Source: an uncultured Allomuricauda sp.
Lineage (GTDB): Bacteria > Bacteroidota > Bacteroidia > Flavobacteriales > Flavobacteriaceae
Direction of reading: 5' to 3'
Length of the DNA stretch: 64,000 nucleotides
Assembly: GCF_947495325.1 (NCBI RefSeq)
Contig: NZ_CANLYK010000001.1
Span: 1,426,001 to 1,490,000 of the forward strand
Shown here: piece by piece, positions 33,547-41,845 of the stretch
Numbering within the stretch: position 1 is the first letter of the stretch
How the letters are laid out: the number at the start of each line of letters is the position of its first letter
Notes under the pieces: generated by a model
Databases searched by the model: none
Told to the model about the DNA's origin: nothing
The model's input: only the letters and a program-made list of their open reading frames with translations
Program-made: the position numbers and the translations under genes

Positions 33547-34474
33547 TCTCTTTATTATTTACGGTTTGAATAAAAATATCATTGGCCGAGGGTATCGTTT
33601 CTTCAAAGCGGTTGATATTTGCTTGGCGCGAAAGTTCCGCTAATATATTTGTAGTAGTATTGGATGGCAATTGAACAGTGAAATCCAATTGTTTTTCTTT
33701 AGCATCAAATTTTGATGAAAGTATATGATATTTATCCTCTAAGGTTTTCATAAAGGCATTTCCATCCAATTCCGTCTCCAACCCAACATTAAAAATATTG
33801 TTCTTATATGCCTTTTTTATATCGGATAGTTTACCATCCAGTATTTTTTCCGATTTATGAATCAAGGCGATATATTCACATAATTCTTCCACAGACTCCA
33901 TTCGGTGCGTTGAAAATATGATTGAAGTTCCTTTTTCTTTCAATTGAAGAATCTCATCTTTAATAATGTTGGCATTTATAGGGTCGAAACCACTAAAGGG
34001 CTCATCAAAAATCAATAGTTTGGGTTCATGGAGAACAGTTACTATAAACTGGATTTTTTGCGCCATTCCTTTGGAAAGTTCCTGGATTTTTTTGTTCCAC
34101 CAATCCCCTATGTCCAATCTGTCAAACCAATACTTTAATCGTTTTTTTGCATCATTTTTAGAAAGCCCTTTAAGTTGTGCAAGGTACAATGCTTGCTCTC
34201 CAACTTTCATGCTTTTGTAAAGTCCTCTTTCCTCTGGCAAATAACCGATCATGGAAATATGTTCTGGCATAAGAGGGCTACCATTAAACAAAATCTCTCC
34301 TGAATCTTGATAGGTGATTTGATTTATTATTCTAATAAAGGTGGTTTTTCCAGCTCCATTGGGTCCTAAAAGTCCGTAAATGCAGTTTTTGGGTATTTCA
34401 AGTGAAATGTTGCTCAATGCTTTATAGTCTCCATAGGATTTGGAAACATTTTTGGCAACAAGGATGTTATCCAT
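33536..34474 (-). CDS. ABC transporter ATP-binding protein (NatA-like)
   Basis: 312 aa. Walker A LGPNGAGKTT near 36-45, Q-loop region, signature ELSKGMAQKIQ near 140, Walker B LLIFDEPFSGFDP near 160 and H-loop STHRMESVEEL. The C-terminal 80 residues form the extra domain common in NatA/YhaQ-type ATPases. It is paired by overlap with the ABC-2 permease gene. Confidence 0.93.
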   Translation of the reverse strand: MDNILVAKNVSKSYGDYKALSNISLEIPKNCIYGLLGPNGAGKTTFIRIINQITYQDSGEILFNGSPLMPEHISMIGYLPEERGLYKSMKVGEQALYLAQLKGLSKNDAKKRLKYWFDRLDIGDWWNKKIQELSKGMAQKIQFIVTVLHEPKLLIFDEPFSGFDPINANIIKDEILQLKEKGTSIIFSTHRMESVEELCEYIALIHKSEKILDGKLSDIKKAYKNNIFNVGLETELDGNAFMKTLEDKYHILSSKFDAKEKQLDFTVQLPSNTTTNILAELSRQANINRFEETIPSANDIFIQTVNNKENDR

Positions 34475-34537
34475 TTAAACAATTTTTTCAAAGATATGTA
34501 TTTGAGCAAAAAGACAAGGGTATCCAAAAAAACAAAA

Positions 34538-34565
34538 CCCACCCTTAAAAAAATCTAAGGATGGG
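34538..34565 (-). terminator. Rho-independent terminator after dnaJ
   Basis: CCCACCCTTA and TAAGGATGGG form a 10-bp stem with one mismatch. On the - strand it is followed by a TTTTGTTTTTTTT run. Confidence 0.75.
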
Positions 34566-34657
34566 AAAAAAATTGCTATGAAAAAGAAAATTAGATGTCG
34601 GTTGCCCAACATCAGCTTCAAATATACGTTTTTTATTTAAACAGAAAGCTTTAATCG

Positions 34658-35776
34658 TTAGGAGAACATATCTTTTACCTTCTCAAAAAACGATTTATCA
34701 GATTTTTCCGGTTTTGGTACAAAATTTTCATCATTTTGCATGCGCTCAAAGAATTCTTTTTGTTCTCTATTTAATTCTTTTGGTGTCCAAACATTCACAT
34801 GAACCAACAAATCTCCGCTGCCATACCCATTGATACTTGAAATTCCCTTTCCACGTAGCCTTAATATTTTTCCTGACTGGATTCCCGGTTCCAGCTTTAT
34901 CCTCACTTTTCCACTTACGGCATCTATCTCTTTTGAACTTCCTAAAACAGCCTCTGAAAAACTAATATAAAGGTCGTAATGTAGATTATCCCCTTCTCTT
35001 TTGAGGGAATCATGCTCTATGGTTTCAATGGCCACCAATAGGTCACCTGGAATTCCATCTCCTGGTGCTCCGTTACCTTTTCCGGTAACCTTCAACTGCA
35101 TCCCCTCTTCCACGCCTGGTGGAATTTTTATGGAAACGGTTTCTTCTTCTACTTTAAGCCCCTGTGCGTCTGCGCCACTTGGTCTTTTGTCGATAGTTTG
35201 TCCAGCTCCTCCACAAGTACTACATGTTGCGGAGGTTTGCATTCTGCCTAAAATTGTATTGGCAATTTTTGTGACCTGACCGCTACCGTTACAAGTAGGA
35301 CATGTTTTATAGGTTACGCCATCTGCCTGTACTTTTCTTCTAACCTTTACTTTTTTCTCAACACCATTTGCAACTTCTTCCAAAGTCAATTTTACTCGAA
35401 TCCGAAGGTTACTTCCCTTTACTCGGCGTTGTCCGCCACCAAAACCACCAAAGCCGCTAAAACCGCCGCCGCCAAAAGCACTCCCAAAAATATCTCCAAA
35501 TTGACTGAAGATATCGTCCATATTCATACCGCCACCACCAAAGCCATTGCCGCCTTCAAAAGCAGCATGCCCAAATTGATCATATTTGGCACGTTTATCC
35601 GGATCACTCAGGATTTCATAGGCTTCCGCTGCTTTTTTAAACATTTCTTCAGCCTTAGCATCTCCAGGGTTTTTATCCGGATGAAATTCTATCGCCTTTT
35701 TCCTGTACGCCTTTTTAATTTCTGCAGCTGATGCGCCTTTGGAAATACCTAAAATTTCGTAAAAGTCCTCCTTCAT
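34658..35776 (-). CDS. dnaJ: Chaperone DnaJ
   Basis: 372 aa. J domain at 1-70 with the HPD motif (EFHPDKN), a G/F-rich region (75-120) with many FGGGG repeats, a zinc domain at about 140-210, a two-part substrate-binding domain and a C-terminal dimerisation part. In the zinc domain only two CxxCxGxG pairs are plain (CPTCNGSG, CSTCGGAG); typical type I DnaJ has four. It stimulates DnaK ATPase and hands over unfolded proteins. It is 6 bases downstream of grpE. Confidence 0.95.
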   Translation of the reverse strand: MKEDFYEILGISKGASAAEIKKAYRKKAIEFHPDKNPGDAKAEEMFKKAAEAYEILSDPDKRAKYDQFGHAAFEGGNGFGGGGMNMDDIFSQFGDIFGSAFGGGGFSGFGGFGGGQRRVKGSNLRIRVKLTLEEVANGVEKKVKVRRKVQADGVTYKTCPTCNGSGQVTKIANTILGRMQTSATCSTCGGAGQTIDKRPSGADAQGLKVEEETVSIKIPPGVEEGMQLKVTGKGNGAPGDGIPGDLLVAIETIEHDSLKREGDNLHYDLYISFSEAVLGSSKEIDAVSGKVRIKLEPGIQSGKILRLRGKGISSINGYGSGDLLVHVNVWTPKELNREQKEFFERMQNDENFVPKPEKSDKSFFEKVKDMFS

Positions 35777-35782
35777 ATATTG

Positions 35783-36343
35783 TTAGTTACCAACTACCAC
35801 TTTTGGGTGTCGAATAATGCGATCTCCAAGTTTGAATCCTTTTTCGACCACATCTATTATTTTTCCTTTTAATTTTTTACTGGGCGCTGGAATTTGGGTA
35901 ATGGCATCATGCACTTCTGCATCAAAAACATCTCCTGCTCCTACCTTAACCTCCTCTAGTCCTTTCCCTTTAAGGGTTTCTTTTAGTTTATTGTTAATCA
36001 GCTCCACCCCTTTAACCATTTCTTTATCCTTGGATTTTGAAATTTCCTTCAACGCTCTTTCAAAATCGTCCAAAACAGGTAAAAGAGAAACTATCACCTC
36101 TTGTCCAGCGGTTTTAAAAAGCTCCATACGTTCCTTTGAAGTTCTTTTCTTAAAGTTCTCAAATTCAGCAAAAAGCCTTAGAAACTTATCCTTCTCCTTT
36201 GCCACATCCTCACGCAATTGGTCTTCTACAGACATTTCATTTTCCTCAACATCTGTATTTTCATCGCTCAGTTCAGGACTTTCCATTGTTGGCGAATCAT
36301 TAAGTTCCGCTTCCATTTCCTCAACCTTACTTTTCTTGCTCAT
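35783..36343 (-). CDS. grpE: Nucleotide exchange factor GrpE
   Basis: 186 aa. An acidic N-terminal tail (1-45), a long coiled-coil helix (KEKDKFLRLFAEFENFKKRTSKE, then the ELFKTAGQEVIVSLLPVLDDFERAL region) and the C-terminal beta-wing domain (HDAITQIPAPSKKLKGKIIDVVEKGFKL) match GrpE. It releases ADP from DnaK. It forms an operon with dnaJ. Confidence 0.95.
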   Translation of the reverse strand: MSKKSKVEEMEAELNDSPTMESPELSDENTDVEENEMSVEDQLREDVAKEKDKFLRLFAEFENFKKRTSKERMELFKTAGQEVIVSLLPVLDDFERALKEISKSKDKEMVKGVELINNKLKETLKGKGLEEVKVGAGDVFDAEVHDAITQIPAPSKKLKGKIIDVVEKGFKLGDRIIRHPKVVVGN

Positions 36344-36425
36344 ATAACTTGATTTTATTTCCTTTTGTGAAATGGCAAAAGTACTGCCAATTGTCTAAAA
36401 ATGTCAAAATGTCACCACAAATCAT

Positions 36426-36449
36426 AAAAAAATCCGCCCATGGCGGATT
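36426..36449 (-). terminator. Terminator after the TIGR01777 gene
   Basis: AATCCGCC-CAT-GGCGGATT is a perfect 8-bp hairpin (36431-36449), followed on the - strand by a run of seven T. It lies 25 bases after the stop at 36475. Confidence 0.85.
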
Positions 36450-36474
36450 CTAATTTCGTAAGCAACCTAAAACC

Positions 36475-37437
36475 TTACACAAACTCCTTGTTTAGGGAAG
36501 TGGCCTTGGAATGGCTATGCTCGTCATTAGAAAGATATAACTGTTCAAGGGCAGCGCCGATGTTAGGATGCTGAAAGTTAAATCCTTTTTCCTCAATGCG
36601 TTTACAACTTACACGCTGACTTGCAAAGAGCAAATAGGACATTTCGCCCAGAACAAACTGCATTACAAATTTTGGAATATTGGGCAGTACTAGTGGTCTA
36701 TTTAGAACTTTTGCCAACTCTTTTGTCATTTTGGAATTGGTCACAGGGTTTGGAGCTACGCCGTTAAAGGTGCCATTAAGACCTCTTTCAAGAATAAATA
36801 CGAACATATGTGCCAAATCTTCAATGTGAATCCAAGATTGCCATTGGTTTCCGCTTCCAAAAGCTGCGCCCACATAATTTTGTATTGGTTTGGCCATTTT
36901 GGGCAAAGCTCCTCCTTGGGCAGACATAACAATTCCCACCCTAATTTTAGAAACATTAAAATTAAATGTATTTAGCGTATCTATTTTAGCCTCCCAATCA
37001 ATGACCACTTTACCTAAAAAACTATCATCGACGGCGGTTTCATTTTCATCATAAAAGGTAAGAAGGGAATCTGGATAAATTCCAATGGCCGATGCTGAAA
37101 CAAAAGTCTTGATTTTTGAGGAGTCGATTTCTTTTAAAGCATCGTGCAAAGTTTCCAGACTGTCTATTCTACTTGAAAGTACCTTTTTCTTGTATTCTTC
37201 TGTCCAACGTTTGGCAATGCTTGCTCCGGCCAGATTAATAATAGCCGAAACATTCTCAAAACAAGCTAAGTCTATTTCACCCTTGGCAGGATTCCAATAA
37301 AACCCTTGGAAATCTTCGGAAGAAACTATTTTTGCCTTTCGAGTGGTAAGGTAATTAACAGCAATACCTTTATCGTGTAACACCTCAACAATAGCGCTAC
37401 CAACTAAACCAGTGGCTCCAGTAATCAACACCTTCAT
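36475..37437 (-). CDS. TIGR01777-type NAD(P)-binding epimerase
   Basis: 320 aa from ATG at 37437, which puts MKVLITGATGLVGSAI at the start. The longer frame adds 17 residues before it. The Rossmann motif GATGLVG, INLAGASIAKRWT near 80, SASAIGIYPD near 115, and the C-terminal DUF1731-like ANVLNRPL/SQRVSCKRIEEKGF block fit the YfcH/TIGR01777 family. An extended SDR likely acting on a sugar nucleotide or chlorophyll-like substrate; the reaction is unknown. Confidence 0.88.
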   Translation of the reverse strand: MKVLITGATGLVGSAIVEVLHDKGIAVNYLTTRKAKIVSSEDFQGFYWNPAKGEIDLACFENVSAIINLAGASIAKRWTEEYKKKVLSSRIDSLETLHDALKEIDSSKIKTFVSASAIGIYPDSLLTFYDENETAVDDSFLGKVVIDWEAKIDTLNTFNFNVSKIRVGIVMSAQGGALPKMAKPIQNYVGAAFGSGNQWQSWIHIEDLAHMFVFILERGLNGTFNGVAPNPVTNSKMTKELAKVLNRPLVLPNIPKFVMQFVLGEMSYLLFASQRVSCKRIEEKGFNFQHPNIGAALEQLYLSNDEHSHSKATSLNKEFV

Positions 37438-37574
37438 ATTGTTATTTTGAAACAAACTTAGTGGTTTAACTCTCTGTTTTTGAGGCATTAATTTAGGTTT
37501 AACACAAATGTTTAAACTTTAAACAAATTTATCATAAAATCCCAGTACCAATTAACATGAAATTTGCAAAAGAC

Positions 37575-38249
37575 CTAAGCTTTAATGGCTCTAAGCATTT
37601 CACGTTTTCCAGGCGGTCCTGGCAGGCGTTCTACAGTAAAACCTACAGCTTGTAAAGCCCTGCGGACGCTGCCTTTGGCAGAATAGGTCACCAAAACTCC
37701 TTTTGTTTGTAATGCTTCGTACATTTTTAAAAACACCGCTTCCGTCCATAATTCTGGTTGTACCCGTGCACCAAAAGCATCAAAATAAATAAGGTTGAAC
37801 AGATTTATGTCATTTATCGACCTAAAATCCTTGTTCTGCTTTAGAAGCTGAAAAGTTTTTGCGATTTGAACCTCTTTCTCCCAAGGTGATGCATGCATTT
37901 CATCAAAATATTTTTGGTAATCCTCTGCTTCAAGCTGCGAAATATAATTTAATTGATCCACTTCCTCAGCGGCAACCGGATACGCTTCTACCCCAGTATA
38001 ATTTATCTTAAGATAAAGTTTCTCGCTTTCCAAAAAGGTAATTAGGGCATTTAGACCCGTTCCAAACCCTATTTCTAAAATATTGATTTTGGTATTTGTA
38101 AATAATCGGAGTCCGTGTTCTATAAAAACGTGATATGCCTCTTGTATAGCTCCGTGCTTGGAATGGTATTGTTCATCCCAATCCTCAATCTGAATTGTTC
38201 TGGAACCGTCCCCCGTTGTTATAATTCTTCGCTTCAAATCACTTGACAA
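37575..38249 (-). CDS. mnmD: tRNA mnm5s2U34 methyltransferase MnmD
   Basis: 224 aa. EQYHSKHGAIQEAYHVFIEHG near 26-46, NILEIGFGTGLNAL (SAM motif I), YFDAFGARVQPELWT, and SAKGSVRRALQAVGF with LPGPPGKREMLRA are diagnostic of MnmD (the methyltransferase half of MnmC). It makes the last methylation of 5-methylaminomethyl-2-thiouridine at the tRNA wobble position. It overlaps the upstream DUF4920 gene by 11 bases. The standalone form without the oxidase half is usual outside enterobacteria. Confidence 0.92.
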   Translation of the reverse strand: MSSDLKRRIITTGDGSRTIQIEDWDEQYHSKHGAIQEAYHVFIEHGLRLFTNTKINILEIGFGTGLNALITFLESEKLYLKINYTGVEAYPVAAEEVDQLNYISQLEAEDYQKYFDEMHASPWEKEVQIAKTFQLLKQNKDFRSINDINLFNLIYFDAFGARVQPELWTEAVFLKMYEALQTKGVLVTYSAKGSVRRALQAVGFTVERLPGPPGKREMLRAIKA

Positions 38250-38703
38250 TTAAAACACCCGAAGCTTCAAATCGGAGGGTACGTTTTGGGGCCTTAATTT
38301 TTGAGATTTCTTCCTTTGATTTCCCTGAATCTTCCGCATAATGTTTTTGTTCTTCAATGGAAACTTTCTCTGAAAACGCAATACCATTAAGAACTACTTT
38401 ACTATTGGCCACATTAGTAGGAACAAAGAAACCATAGTCCTTAAATTTTACAAAAACCTGCTCGCCTTGGTCTAAATTTACCTTCATCCAACAGCCTTTG
38501 GCCTGACATACTTCCGCAATAGTTCCTGAGAATTGGGTAGCAATGGTATCTTTTATATTGATTGTATTCAAGACTTCTTCATATTGAGCAATATGTGTTG
38601 CTTTCTCAAACGGCTCTCCATAAGTTGCATAACTACCATTCTGTCCGTATGTCTGCATTTGAAAGAGTAAGAATATGACAGCTAAAATGTTAAATGTTTT
38701 CAT
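38239..38703 (-). CDS. Secreted DUF4920 protein
   Basis: 154 aa. The signal peptide (1-20, MQTYGQ) precedes a small OB-like beta domain with FSGTIAEVCQAKGCWMKV (two Cys) and VFVKFKDYGFFVP, characteristic of DUF4920. Function unknown; the CxxxGCW motif hints at metal or redox binding. Overlaps mnmD. Confidence 0.87.
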   Translation of the reverse strand: MKTFNILAVIFLLFQMQTYGQNGSYATYGEPFEKATHIAQYEEVLNTINIKDTIATQFSGTIAEVCQAKGCWMKVNLDQGEQVFVKFKDYGFFVPTNVANSKVVLNGIAFSEKVSIEEQKHYAEDSGKSKEEISKIKAPKRTLRFEASGVLIVK

Positions 38704-38811
38704 AATTAAAAAAAATAAAGATTGTACTTACGAATTACATGATTTAAAATTAATAAAACATTAAAAACTTAGGATAATTAGCTAATTTTATCTGTTCAAA
38801 TTCTTTTTAGC

Positions 38812-39876
38812 ATGGGAACAATGACAAACACTTTGGTAGTAGAAAAAGCGAAAACTTCCAAAATACAGGATGTTGATTTTGATAATCTTTCTTTTGGAAG
38901 TGTCTATAGCGACCATATGCTTGTATGTGATTATAGAAATGGGAAATGGGAAGCACCTAAGGTTGTCCCATATCAACCCCTAAGTCTAGATCCTTCAGCG
39001 AAAATATTTCATTACGGACAATCTATTTTTGAAGGAATGAAAGCCTACAAGGATGAGGCAGGTGATGCATGGTTGTTCAGGCCTTTGGAAAACTTTAAGC
39101 GTTTGAATAAATCTGCAAAAAGGTTGGCCATACCCGAACTTCCTGAAGAGTATTTTATGGAAGGACTTACCACGCTTTTGCAATTGGATAAGGATTGGAT
39201 TCCACAAAACCCGGGTAGTTCGCTTTACATTCGTCCATTTATGTTTGCTTCAGGAACAGGTTTTCATGCTTCACCAGCAGATGAGTATAAATTTATTATA
39301 TGTACTGCTCCTTCCGGTGCGTATTTTTCTGGAAAAGTAAAAGTATTGATTGAAGAAAATTATTCAAGAGCAGCAAATGGTGGGGTTGGTTACGCTAAAG
39401 CTGGTGGAAATTATGCCGGACAATTTTATCCAACGCAATTAGCTATCGAAAAAGGATATAATCAGGTTATTTGGACTGATGATAATTCGCATGAGTATAT
39501 AGAAGAAGCCGGTGCAATGAACGTTTTTGTACGAATAAATGATACTTTGATCACAGGCCCAACCAGCGATAGAATCCTTGATGGGATAACACGAAAAAGT
39601 ATTTTGGATATTGCCAACGAAGAAGGTATAACTACTGACGTTCGAAAAATTTCCGTGCATGAAGTGGTAGAAGCAGCAAAAACAGGTGAGTTAAAAGAAA
39701 TGTTCGGTGCCGGAACGGCCGCAGTAGTCTCCCCTATTTCCGCTTTTGGTTATAAGGATACAGATTATGATCTACCTGAATTGCAAAATAGCTACGCTTC
39801 CCTTCTTAAAAAGCGAATAACCGATATTCAGTACAACCGTGCAGCGGATACGTTTGGTTGGAGATACAAAGTATAA
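38812..39876 (+). CDS. ilvE: Branched-chain amino acid aminotransferase
   Basis: 354 aa. Fold type IV PLP enzyme. HYGQSIFEGMKAY near 67, the PLP lysine Lys196 in GVGYAKAGGNYAG, EAGAMNVFV near 230 and FGAGTAAVVSPI near 303 are the type-II BCAT blocks. It interconverts Leu, Ile and Val with their 2-oxo acids. It is a single gene, closed by a strong bidirectional terminator. Confidence 0.95.
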   Translation: MGTMTNTLVVEKAKTSKIQDVDFDNLSFGSVYSDHMLVCDYRNGKWEAPKVVPYQPLSLDPSAKIFHYGQSIFEGMKAYKDEAGDAWLFRPLENFKRLNKSAKRLAIPELPEEYFMEGLTTLLQLDKDWIPQNPGSSLYIRPFMFASGTGFHASPADEYKFIICTAPSGAYFSGKVKVLIEENYSRAANGGVGYAKAGGNYAGQFYPTQLAIEKGYNQVIWTDDNSHEYIEEAGAMNVFVRINDTLITGPTSDRILDGITRKSILDIANEEGITTDVRKISVHEVVEAAKTGELKEMFGAGTAAVVSPISAFGYKDTDYDLPELQNSYASLLKKRITDIQYNRAADTFGWRYKV

Positions 39877-39881
39877 TAAAT

Positions 39882-39908
39882 AAAAAAGTGCCTAAAAGGC
39901 ACTTTTTT
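39882..39908. terminator. Bidirectional terminator between ilvE and MazG-like gene
   Basis: AAAAAAGTGCC-TAAA-AGGCACTTTTTT: GC-rich stem flanked by A and T runs on both sides. It serves the convergent genes ending at 39876 (+) and 39907 (-). Confidence 0.92.
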
Positions 39909-40293
39909 ATTTATCCAAAACCCCTTGTATATCGGGTTTAAAATAGTTAGGGCCTTTTAGCACTTTTCCATCTTCCCTATAAATAGGTTTTCCATTTTCG
40001 TCCAACTTGCTCATGTTGCTTCGTTGTATTTCAGCAAATACTTCTTCAATTTTATATTGCATGCCATGCTCCAATATAGTACCGCAAAGAATATAGAGCA
40101 TATCTCCCAAAGCATCTGCAACTTCCACCAAATCATTGTTTGTTGCAGCTTCAAGGTATTCCTTATTTTCTTCATCCATTAAATTAAACCTTAATGCATT
40201 CTTAGAATCACCTAAATTAGCCTTGGGTTCATGCAACACTCCCAAGCCAAAAGAATTATGAAACAGCTCTACTGCCTTTATTTTACTTTTCAT
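39907..40293 (-). CDS. MazG-like nucleotide pyrophosphohydrolase
   Basis: 128 aa. LMDEENKEYLEA and LVEVADALGDMLYI give the E-x-x-E...E-x-x-D metal-binding pattern of the all-alpha NTP pyrophosphohydrolase (MazG/HisE-like) fold. Such enzymes hydrolyse non-canonical or excess nucleoside triphosphates to monophosphates. Full length for the short single-domain type. Confidence 0.88.
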   Translation of the reverse strand: MKSKIKAVELFHNSFGLGVLHEPKANLGDSKNALRFNLMDEENKEYLEAATNNDLVEVADALGDMLYILCGTILEHGMQYKIEEVFAEIQRSNMSKLDENGKPIYREDGKVLKGPNYFKPDIQGVLDK

Positions 40294-40333
40294 TGAATAT
40301 GATTTGATTTAGCTTTGCGTAAAAATATAAAAT

Positions 40334-40522
40334 ATGTTCAGCACCGGACAGTTAATTTTTACCGCTCTTTTTGTAGTTGTGTTTATAGGAGTTATAGTTT
40401 CTACATATAAAAGGGATAAAAAGACACATAAAAAAAATTATAAAGGGGTTAAATGGGTTTTAATTTCCTTTGCCACATTCATAATAATATTATTTTTTAT
40501 TAAACACTTTCTTAAAAATTAA
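40334..40522 (+). CDS. Small two-helix membrane protein
   Basis: 62 aa. Two transmembrane helices (5-23 and 42-58) separated by a very basic loop (TYKRDKKTHKKNYKG). Short proteins of this shape recur in Flavobacteriaceae. Function unknown. Confidence 0.7.
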   Translation: MFSTGQLIFTALFVVVFIGVIVSTYKRDKKTHKKNYKGVKWVLISFATFIIILFFIKHFLKN

Positions 40523-40635
40523 CAAGAATATTGGCTACGCCACAAAAATTAACAGTTTTACAACTTTAATCAGAGAGCAACTCGTATACTATAGGAAAAG
40601 ACGTACTTTTGTTTAACATTAGTTTAGTAAATGCA

Positions 40636-40818
40636 ATGGTAACATTTTTCAGCCTTTTATTCGTTTTGCTAGCCATCAACGCAGTTTTGTTGATTTTTAG
40701 TGTTAATGGTGCTAGTGAAAAGTTTAAACAACCAATTCAAAAAACTTCGGAGACTTCAATCACAAAACTATTCCCCCCACAACAGTCTACCGAAGCCGAA
40801 TACAAGAAAGCAGTATAG
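40636..40818 (+). CDS. Small single-helix membrane protein
   Basis: 60 aa from ATG 40636. An upstream in-frame TTG at 40609 overlaps a TACTTTTG promoter-like box (40604-40611) and is less likely. One helix (VTFFSLLFVLLAINAVLLIF) and a hydrophilic C-terminal tail. Unknown function; it lies just before crcB and may be co-transcribed. Confidence 0.6.
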   Translation: MVTFFSLLFVLLAINAVLLIFSVNGASEKFKQPIQKTSETSITKLFPPQQSTEAEYKKAV

Positions 40819-40833
40819 TTTGTACCTTTGGGT

Positions 40834-41208
40834 ATGAAACAGGTGTTTCTTGTTTTTTTAGGTGGTGGGTTCGGTAGCGTACTTCGTTACGTAATTTCCA
40901 AACCCCTAAATACTACACTTCAAAATTTCTTTCTAGGCACTTTTTTGGTGAACATTATAGGATGTCTTTTAATTGGAATTATTTTGGGACTCTCTTCAAG
41001 AAGCAACCTTCTTTCAACAAACACCACTTTATTTCTTGCCACTGGGTTTTGTGGAGGATTTACAACATACTCCTCATTTGCTTTTGAAAAACACAGTTTG
41101 CTTAAAAATAGTGACTTGTTTCACTTTTCTATGTACACAATTGCCAGTATTGCTGTTGGGGTTTTAGCTATCGCTTTTGGTTTATGGCTTTCAAAACTAG
41201 TGGATTAG
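40834..41208 (+). CDS. crcB: Fluoride channel CrcB/Fluc
   Basis: 124 aa from ATG 40834. Four transmembrane helices. GGGFGSVLRYVIS near the start, GTFLVNIIGCLLIG near 35 and GFCGGFTTYSSFAFE near 72 are the Fluc signature blocks, with the conserved Asn and Phe residues of the fluoride path. It exports toxic fluoride as a dual-topology dimer. No fluoride riboswitch is evident upstream. Confidence 0.95.
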   Translation: MKQVFLVFLGGGFGSVLRYVISKPLNTTLQNFFLGTFLVNIIGCLLIGIILGLSSRSNLLSTNTTLFLATGFCGGFTTYSSFAFEKHSLLKNSDLFHFSMYTIASIAVGVLAIAFGLWLSKLVD

Positions 41209-41356
41209 TTATAAAATTCATTTTTACTACTTCTTTTTGTTAATATCTGAACATATTTTATAAAAACTCCTGTTTTCTGTTAAAAACATCGATTTTTTGA
41301 TTGATATGTTAAGGAAAAATCATCAAATAATTAATAAAACTATATCCAAAATAACA

Positions 41357-41384
41357 TACCCCTAAATTTTAGGGGGTATTTTTT
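41357..41384 (+). terminator. Terminator after crcB
   Basis: ACCCCTAAA/TTTAGGGGGT stem followed by ATTTTTTG. It lies in the 268-base gap before the P-II gene. Confidence 0.75.
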
Positions 41385-41445
41385 GTATAAACATAAAAAT
41401 TTGACACACTACCTCTAATTATAGATGGTCTTTGATGATTTAACA

Positions 41446-41453
41446 TATATTTG
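41446..41453 (+). promoter_or_regulatory. Candidate -7 box of the P-II/Amt operon
   Basis: TATATTTG matches TAnnTTTG and lies 23 bases before ATG 41477. No TTTG -33 box with normal spacing is visible, and I see no TGGCAC-N5-TTGC sigma-54 site despite the nitrogen role of the operon. Confidence 0.35.
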
Positions 41454-41476
41454 GCATATCAATTAACTACTTAATT

Positions 41477-41815
41477 ATGAAAAAAGTCGAGGCAATTATT
41501 AGGAAATCCAAATTTGATGAGGTGAAAAAAGCACTTCATGAAATTGAGGTCAACTTCTTTAGTTACTGGGATGTAACTGGAGTTGGAAATGAAAAACAAG
41601 GACATGTGTATCGTGGTATCTCTTACAGTACCTCAGATATACAAAGAAGGTATTTGGTCATAGTGGTATCTGATGACTTCTTAGAAAAAACTGTTGACAC
41701 CTTGGTTGATACAGCAGCAACAGGCAATGTCGGAGATGGAAAAATCTTCGTATCTGATGTGATTGAAGCTTATAGAATTAGAACCAAAGAAAGCGGAAGC
41801 GCTGGAATTAACTAA
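41477..41815 (+). CDS. Nitrogen regulatory P-II protein
   Basis: 112 aa. It starts MKKVEAIIRKSKFDEVKKAL. The T-loop QGHVYRGISYSTS keeps Tyr50, equivalent to the uridylylated Tyr51 of Escherichia coli GlnB. TGNVGDGKIFVSDV is the second P-II signature. P-II trimers sense 2-oxoglutarate and ATP/ADP. Directly followed by amt, so it is a GlnK-type protein that probably gates the channel. Confidence 0.94.
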   Translation: MKKVEAIIRKSKFDEVKKALHEIEVNFFSYWDVTGVGNEKQGHVYRGISYSTSDIQRRYLVIVVSDDFLEKTVDTLVDTAATGNVGDGKIFVSDVIEAYRIRTKESGSAGIN

Positions 41816-41845
41816 AAACCAAAATAACTAACAATATTTAAAGAT

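Noticed and set aside
41209..41476. Sigma-54 promoter before the P-II gene
   Set aside because: TTGGCAT near 41451 resembles a -24 half, but no GC-containing -12 half follows at the right distance.
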